In this document: positions 59,285 through 64,000 of the stretch, in pieces
Numbering within the stretch: the first letter of the stretch is position 1
Layout: each line of letters opens with the position of its first letter
From: Clostridia bacterium
GTDB taxonomy: Bacteria > Bacillota > Clostridia > Oscillospirales > UBA644
NCBI GenBank assembly: GCA_017427285.1
Contig: JAFRTE010000035.1
Span: 1-64,000, forward strand
DNA: 64,000 nt
Reading direction: 5' to 3'
Translations under genes and position numbers: made by a program
Notes under the pieces: model-generated
The model's input: only the letters and a program-made list of their open reading frames with translations
Told to the model about the DNA's origin: nothing
Databases searched by the model: none

Positions 59285-60419
59285 TTTCAATCGCTTTCAG
59301 AAGCTCGTTCGTCATATCGCATTTTTCCCACTTTACGCCGAGGTCTTCTCTTCCGAAATGTCCGTATGCGGAAAGCGGCTGATATATCGGCTTTCTCAGA
59401 TCGAGCTTCTCTATTATGGATTTCGGGCGCAGATCGAATACTTCGCGGACCTTTTGGGTGAGCGTTTCGTCGGGAACAATGCCGGTGCCGAAAGTATCGA
59501 CGTAAACGGAAACTGGCTCAGCAACGCCTATGGCGTATGCGACCTGTATCTCGCATTTTTTTGCAATGCCGGCCTTTACGATGTTTTTTGCGATATAGCG
59601 CGTCATATAAGCCGCGCTTCTGTCAACCTTCGTCGGGTCTTTGCCCGAAAATGCGCCGCCGCCGTGGCGCGCGTATCCGCCGTATGTATCAACTATTATC
59701 TTGCGGCCGGTAAGTCCGCTGTCGCCCTGAGGTCCGCCGATTACAAACTGACCCGTCGGGTTGATGAAAATGCGGGTGTCTTTATCGGTCATACACTCTG
59801 GAATCACCGGTTTTATGACCTCTTCGATAAGTCCCTCTTTTATCGCGTCGTAGCTTACTACGGGGGAGTGCTGCGCGGAAATGACTATTTCGCTTATGCG
59901 GACTGGCCTGTCGTTTTCGTATTCGACGGTTACCTGAGTTTTTCCGTCCGGACGCAGAAAACCGAGCGTTCCCTGCTTTCTTACGTCGGTCAGTCTTTTT
60001 GAAAGCTTATGCGCGTAATAAATCGGCATAGGCATAAGAGTATCGGTTTCATCGCACGCAAAACCGAACATCATGCCCTGGTCGCCCGCTCCGTCGCGGT
60101 CAACACCGAGCGCGATATCTGCGGACTGATCTTCTATCGAGGTGAGAACGGAACATGTGGAGCCGTCAAAGCCGTATTTTGCGCGGTCGTAGCCGATACC
60201 GTTTATAACTTCTCTTACGATATGCGGAATTTCAACGTAGCAGTCGGTCGTTATTTCTCCCATTATAAGGACCATACCCGTAGTAACGCAAGTTTCGCAC
60301 GCAACTCTCGCAACGGGGTCTCTGGCGATTATCGCGTCAAGGACCGCGTCGGAAATTCTGTCGCATATTTTATCGGGATGACCTTCCGTGACTGATTCGG
60401 ATGTAAAAACTCTTTTCAT
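59277..60419 (-). CDS. metK: S-adenosylmethionine synthetase
   Basis: The 380-residue enzyme has [48 protein letters not shown], the P-loop-like [17 protein letters not shown] and [10 protein letters not shown]. It makes SAM from methionine and ATP. GAAGGAG precedes the ATG. It is the first gene of the long minus-strand operon. The 100-nt leader shows no SAM riboswitch. Confidence 0.97.
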   Translation of the reverse strand: MKRVFTSESVTEGHPDKICDRISDAVLDAIIARDPVARVACETCVTTGMVLIMGEITTDCYVEIPHIVREVINGIGYDRAKYGFDGSTCSVLTSIEDQSADIALGVDRDGAGDQGMMFGFACDETDTLMPMPIYYAHKLSKRLTDVRKQGTLGFLRPDGKTQVTVEYENDRPVRISEIVISAQHSPVVSYDAIKEGLIEEVIKPVIPECMTDKDTRIFINPTGQFVIGGPQGDSGLTGRKIIVDTYGGYARHGGGAFSGKDPTKVDRSAAYMTRYIAKNIVKAGIAKKCEIQVAYAIGVAEPVSVYVDTFGTGIVPDETLTQKVREVFDLRPKSIIEKLDLRKPIYQPLSAYGHFGREDLGVKWEKCDMTNELLKAIENV

Positions 60420-60510
60420 TCAATGTGCTCCTTCGGGTTTGAAAAAAAAACCGATTAGTAAAATTCTTATTTATAATAATATTTTATAATCAAAGATTAT
60501 ATTACTTTAT

Positions 60511-60556
60511 ATTATAGCATAAATTCCCGGAAAAGTAAACATCTTTCCCGGGAATT
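60511..60556 (-). promoter_or_regulatory. metK promoter overlapping an inverted repeat
   Basis: On the minus strand, TTTACT (60539-60534), a 17-nt spacer and TATAAT (60516-60511). AATTCCCGG (60522-60530) and CCGGGAATT (60548-60556) are perfect inverted arms around the -35. They may end the M18 gene transcript or act as an operator for metK. Confidence 0.65.
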
Positions 60557-60579
60557 ACATATATTTTTCGGATTTTCAG

Positions 60580-61944
60580 TTAATATTTTTCATAAAACGC
60601 CTTGCAGAGCCTGTCAAGCATGTAAATATCCGTTTTTGCAGCCACTTCGCAGGGCGCGTGCATCGAAAGCATTGCAACGCCGATATCAAGGACTTCTATG
60701 TTTCTGTCCGCAATAAACTGCGAAACGGTTCCGCCTCCGCCCTGGTCAACTTTGCCAAGCTCGGTAAACTGATAAATAACGTTTGCCTCGTCAAATATCG
60801 AGAGAAGCTTTGTTATAAATTCGGGGCAGGCGTCGGATGCTCCGCTCTTTCCGCCGTGGCCCGTGTATTTGCAGATCGCGGGGCCGCAGTTTATGCACGC
60901 AGCGTTGTGTTTTTCGAATACTTCGGGATAATTCGGGTCGAAAGCCGCCGCAACGTCGGAAGAAATTGCCGCGGAATTTGCAAAGGCAATGCGGCTGTTG
61001 TATCCGTCGCAAAGCGCGAGAAGGAAATTGTTCATGAAGTCCGAGCGCAGACCCGTTACGCCTACGCTGCCTATTTCTTCTTTATCGGCAAAAACGCATA
61101 CGCAGGTTTTTTTCGGTGTTTTTGTTTTAAGAAGAGCGGTAAAGCACGGATATGCGCATACTCTGTCGTCGTGTCCGTATGCGGCGATAAGACTTCTGTC
61201 AAAACCGACGTCTCTTGCGTTGTCGGCAGGCACAACGGTGATTTCCGCCGTGAAAAGGTCGCTTTCTTTTATGCCGTATTTTTCGTTGAGAGCTTTTAAT
61301 ACAAATTCGCGGATCTTATCTTTTTCTTCGCCGTTATCGGGTTTTGAGCCGAGAAGGACGTTGAGTCCCTCGCCCGTAAAAGCAGTTGCGAGCGGCTTTT
61401 GCGCCTGGTCTTTTGCGAGGTGGGGAAGAAGATCGGTTATCATGAAAACGGGGTCTCCGGGATCGGAACCGATATTTACGTTAACCGAAGTTCCGTCCTT
61501 TTTGCATATAACGCCGCAGAGCGCGAGAGGCCTTGTTACCCACTGATATTTGCGTATTCCGCCGTAATAGTGCGTTTTGAAAAACGCCATCCCGTTGTCC
61601 TCATAAAGAGGCGCGGGTTTGAGGTCGAGGCGGGGCGCGTCAACGTGCGCTGCGGTGATATTGAATCCTTTTTCGGGGGACTCCGTACCGATTACCGCAA
61701 AAATGGCGGCGTGTTTTTTCTGGGAAAGATATATCTTATCTCCCGCTTTGTATTTTTTGCCGTCTTCAAACGGTCTGAAACCTTCTTTTTCGGCAAGGGA
61801 AATTGCGTATTCAACGCACATTCTCTCAGTTTTGCCGTTGTCAAGGAATTTTTTGTATCCTTCGCAGTATTCCGAAACCTCGTTTAATTCCGCTTCGGAA
61901 AGCACGTCGAAGGCATTTTTTGCCTGATAGGAAAGATCGCTCAT
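60580..61944 (-). CDS. M18-family zinc aminopeptidase
   Basis: The 454-residue cytosolic aminopeptidase of the M18 family (aspartyl aminopeptidase-like) has ITAAHVDAPRLDLKPAP (metal His/Asp), FADKEEIGSVGVTGL (catalytic Glu pair), KYTGHGGKSGASD and the final metal-binding SMHAPCEVAAKTD. It removes N-terminal residues from peptides. Its start overlaps the coaE stop by four bases. It is the last gene of the tsaC-coaE-M18 operon. Confidence 0.93.
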   Translation of the reverse strand: MSDLSYQAKNAFDVLSEAELNEVSEYCEGYKKFLDNGKTERMCVEYAISLAEKEGFRPFEDGKKYKAGDKIYLSQKKHAAIFAVIGTESPEKGFNITAAHVDAPRLDLKPAPLYEDNGMAFFKTHYYGGIRKYQWVTRPLALCGVICKKDGTSVNVNIGSDPGDPVFMITDLLPHLAKDQAQKPLATAFTGEGLNVLLGSKPDNGEEKDKIREFVLKALNEKYGIKESDLFTAEITVVPADNARDVGFDRSLIAAYGHDDRVCAYPCFTALLKTKTPKKTCVCVFADKEEIGSVGVTGLRSDFMNNFLLALCDGYNSRIAFANSAAISSDVAAAFDPNYPEVFEKHNAACINCGPAICKYTGHGGKSGASDACPEFITKLLSIFDEANVIYQFTELGKVDQGGGGTVSQFIADRNIEVLDIGVAMLSMHAPCEVAAKTDIYMLDRLCKAFYEKY

Positions 61945-62528
61945 TTTGTTCCTCCGTATATTGTATTTAATATTTTGTTGACTTGTTTTTTTGTATCCGA
62001 AAGAGTATTGTTGTAAACAACAAAATCGGAATGCTCTTTGAAAAAATCATCGGAAAGCTGACGTGAAAAACGCTGTTTTGCCTGCTCTTTTGTGATCCCG
62101 TCTCTTGTGATAACTCTTTCGAGACGTATGTTTTCATCGCATAAAACGGCTATTACGTAATCGCACATCTCGTTGCCGCGCGCCTCGAAAAGAGCGGCTC
62201 CGTCAATAACGAATCTGTCGTTGCCGCGCCGTTTTTCGTCCTCGGTGATTTCTTTTACGCGGTTCATGATCGCCCCGTGCATGAGAGCGTTGAGCGCGGC
62301 TGTGTTTTCCTGCGAAGAAAACGCTTTTTTTGCAAGAGCCGCACGGTTAAGAGTGCCGTCCGAAAAAAGGATGTCTTTTCCGAACTGCTTTGCAAGCTTC
62401 GGCAGAACTTCTGCTGCGACATCGCGCGAAATAAGGTCTGTATCTATATGCAAAAAGCCGTGAGCGCAAAACATCTGAGATACAGCGCCTTTTCCCGCTC
62501 CGCTCGGGCCCGTGATACCGATCGTCAT
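61941..62528 (-). CDS. coaE: dephospho-CoA kinase
   Basis: The 195-residue P-loop kinase has TIGITGPSGAGKGAVSQ, DTDLISRDV, VIDGAALFEAR and the lid RVITRDGITKEQAKQRF. It catalyses the last step of CoA synthesis. ATG 62528 overlaps the upstream stop (62525-62528); the longer frame into the upstream gene is shadow. Confidence 0.95.
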   Translation of the reverse strand: MTIGITGPSGAGKGAVSQMFCAHGFLHIDTDLISRDVAAEVLPKLAKQFGKDILFSDGTLNRAALAKKAFSSQENTAALNALMHGAIMNRVKEITEDEKRRGNDRFVIDGAALFEARGNEMCDYVIAVLCDENIRLERVITRDGITKEQAKQRFSRQLSDDFFKEHSDFVVYNNTLSDTKKQVNKILNTIYGGTK

Positions 62529-63559
62529 ACGTATTCCTCCGTATTTACAACTTTGAAATCGGAAGCCCGAAGCAGTCTGTTGTATACGGCGAGCCCTTTT
62601 CCTTCCGGCGGCGCGCATCGAACGAATATCCGCTCGCAGTCTTTTATTCCGTCCGCCTTCCTCAGCGCCGCAAAAACGTTTTCGGCAAGCGTTTCGGGCT
62701 TTTCGGGCAAGCCGTATGGGATAACGGTATAATCCGAAAAAATTTCTTCTTCGCCGTCAAAGCAGATAACGGCTGTTTTTTTGCCTTCCGCGCGGGCTTT
62801 TATGTATCTGAGCGAGGACTCTGCACTTCCTGTAAGGCATACGGTTTCGGCGGCGGGCGCATAGTGCTTATGCTTGAGACCCGGGGAAAGTGCTTTTTCG
62901 TTTTGAGGCAGCTTTTGCAAAACGGCATCCGCTACCGTTAGATCGGGAACGACCGTTCGCAGCATTTCGACCGTAACCGCTCCGGGGCGCAGAAGACACG
63001 GATGGTCTCCTATAAGACTTACAACGGTGGACTCAACGCCGCACTCGCATCTTCCTCCGTCTATCGCCGCCGCAACAAATTCATTTCGGGATAAATCGTT
63101 TACAACATGTTCAAATCTCGTCGGTGAAGGCTTTCCGGAAATATTGGCGCTCGGCGCCGCGAGAGGAAAACCGCAAAGCGATATTATCCTTTTTGCTACG
63201 GGGTGCGACGGCATTCTTACCGCAACGCTCGAGAGCCCCGCGGTAACAGCGGAAGGAACGACCGTTTTTTTCGGCAAAATCACTGTCAGCGGGCCCGGCC
63301 AGAAATTATCGGCAAGTAAAAATGCGGATCTTGTCGGAAAACAGTATTCGGGAAACATTGAAATATCGCTTATATGTATTATCAGCGGATTGTCTGCCGG
63401 TCTGCCCTTCGCGAGGAATATCCTCTTTACCGCGTCTTCGTCAAGAGCGTTTGCCGCAAGACCGTATACCGTTTCTGTGGGGACGGCAACCGTGTTCCCG
63501 TTTTTCAGCAAACGCGAACACATCAAAAGATCTTCTGAAGAAGTTGAAAGAATAAGCAT
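62525..63559 (-). CDS. L-threonylcarbamoyladenylate synthase (Sua5/TsaC)
   Basis: The 344-residue protein has an N-terminal YrdC domain (TVYGLAANALDEDAVKRIF, KGRPADNPLIIHI, FWPGPLTVILPK, APSANISGKPSPT) and a C-terminal Sua5 domain (SPGLKHKHYAPAA). It is therefore the long Sua5 form. It makes the threonylcarbamoyl donor for t6A37 in tRNA. It is the first gene of the tsaC-coaE-M18 operon, with its own promoter at 63635-63663. Confidence 0.96.
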   Translation of the reverse strand: MLILSTSSEDLLMCSRLLKNGNTVAVPTETVYGLAANALDEDAVKRIFLAKGRPADNPLIIHISDISMFPEYCFPTRSAFLLADNFWPGPLTVILPKKTVVPSAVTAGLSSVAVRMPSHPVAKRIISLCGFPLAAPSANISGKPSPTRFEHVVNDLSRNEFVAAAIDGGRCECGVESTVVSLIGDHPCLLRPGAVTVEMLRTVVPDLTVADAVLQKLPQNEKALSPGLKHKHYAPAAETVCLTGSAESSLRYIKARAEGKKTAVICFDGEEEIFSDYTVIPYGLPEKPETLAENVFAALRKADGIKDCERIFVRCAPPEGKGLAVYNRLLRASDFKVVNTEEYV

Positions 63560-63634
63560 AATCTTCCCCCGAAACGGATAAATAAAAGAAAAACCTTTAC
63601 GGCCGTTTTTCCGGCAATGAAAATTTATACGGTT

Positions 63635-63663
63635 AGTATATCACAACGCGGGCGTTTTTTCAA
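63635..63663 (-). promoter_or_regulatory. promoter of the Sua5-coaE-M18 operon
   Basis: On the minus strand, TTGAAA (63663-63658), a 17-nt spacer ending TGTGA and TATACT (63640-63635). Confidence 0.82.
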
Positions 63664-63754
63664 GTGTAAATACGTATTTTTATCGGACATTTTTAAGTTA
63701 AACGGGTTAAAAATGCAAACAAATGTCAACTTTTATTGCCGTCGCATTTTTTAC

Positions 63755-63783
63755 TTGACAAATAGTGAAATTGAGATTATAAT
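63755..63783 (+). promoter_or_regulatory. promoter of the PHP-domain gene
   Basis: TTGACA (63755-63760), a 17-nt spacer and TATAAT (63778-63783): full consensus. Confidence 0.92.
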
Positions 63784-63815
63784 TGTTTTACGGTTTATCG
63801 GAAAGGATGATTAAT

Positions 63816-64000
63816 ATGTCATATAAAATAGAGCTGCACTGTCATACAAGCCCGGTGAGCGGGTGTTCAAACATGAAAGGTCAGGATCTTGTAAGATACT
63901 ATGCGCAGGCGGGATACTCGGCGGTACATATAACCGACCATTTTACCCCCTGGTTTTTTGCCGAACAGGATTTTACCGATTATCTTTACGGATATCACGC
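63816..64000 (+). CDS. PHP-domain protein, 3' end outside window
   Basis: GGAAAGGA precedes ATG 63816. The first 61 residues contain IELHCHTSPVSGC (the HxH metal motif) and AVHITDHFTPW (TDH), the opening motifs of PHP-family phosphoesterases. The rest is cut by the window end, so the subfamily cannot be told. It is divergent from the Sua5 operon. Confidence 0.85.
   Translation, partial: MSYKIELHCHTSPVSGCSNMKGQDLVRYYAQAGYSAVHITDHFTPWFFAEQDFTDYLYGYH

Noticed and set aside
60420..60540. SAM riboswitch ahead of metK
   Set aside because: The leader is only about 90 nt, AT-rich and without the conserved aptamer pieces.

Overview
The window looks like a chromosomal segment from a Gram-positive Bacillota genome, most likely an uncultured, gut-type member of class Clostridia. 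The evidence is the promoter style (TTGACA, 17-nt spacers, TATAAT), AGGAGG-type ribosome sites, class B sortases, YolD/UvrX-type Y-polymerase genes, a DUF1836 protein, split transketolase, and a divergent second type IIA topoisomerase next to smc-ftsY. I cannot name genus or species.

Region 1 (1-301) is the end of a tRNA cluster: Phe (partial), Gly and Cys.

Region 2 (about 302-10440) is an accessory region directly downstream of tRNA-Cys, with strongly mixed base composition. It holds three copies of a roughly 210-360 bp non-coding repeat (A 310-519, B 2420-2782, C 5320-5680). Two cargo cassettes lie between them. The first is an XRE-TPR regulator plus an unknown protein. The second is a small XRE protein, a 38-residue amphipathic peptide with its own promoter and terminator, and an AT-rich 574-residue protein with an RNxxxH (HEPN-type) motif. 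Next comes a GC-rich minus-strand operon: methylene-THF reductase, ETF beta, ETF alpha and a methyl-THF:corrinoid-type methyltransferase, read from a consensus promoter through a long leader. The region ends in gene remnants: a truncated response regulator, a truncated membrane protein and a C-terminal scrap.

Region 3 (10440-34300) is ordinary core sequence in short operons: MBL hydrolase, EamA transporter, a cyclophilin-like lipoprotein, a divergent YunG/Y-polymerase and YolD locus, a DUF898 protein, split transketolase, two class B sortases of unusual architecture, a GNAT enzyme, a three-gene membrane operon with a Cys-rich ectodomain, a seven-gene operon (aminotransferase, trpS, two PH-like membrane proteins, pcp, endonuclease IV, transaldolase-like), a GH3 glycosidase, DUF1836 and an SGNH hydrolase.

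Region 4 (34345-43750) is one minus-strand operon from a single consensus promoter: smc, ftsY, parE-like, HAD phosphatase, parC-like. It groups chromosome condensation, membrane targeting and decatenation.

Region 5 (43887-52066) is cell-envelope coding: a beta-propeller lipoprotein, an S11 carboxypeptidase homologue with all three catalytic motifs lost, and a 1422-residue lipoprotein fusing five Big2-like domains, a GHL10-type glycoside hydrolase domain and an Amidase_3 domain.

Region 6 (52113-64000) is housekeeping on the minus strand: metK, a PHP phosphatase, Lrp/AsnC, an aminotransferase, ispE, alaS, HIT and a CofE-like ligase, then tsaC/sua5, coaE and an M18 aminopeptidase. A plus-strand PHP-domain gene is cut by the window end.

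The best candidates for something undescribed are the repeat-bounded cassettes with the self-sequestering small-peptide mRNA and HEPN gene, the ETF-linked methylene-THF reductase operon, and the GHL10-amidase fusion.
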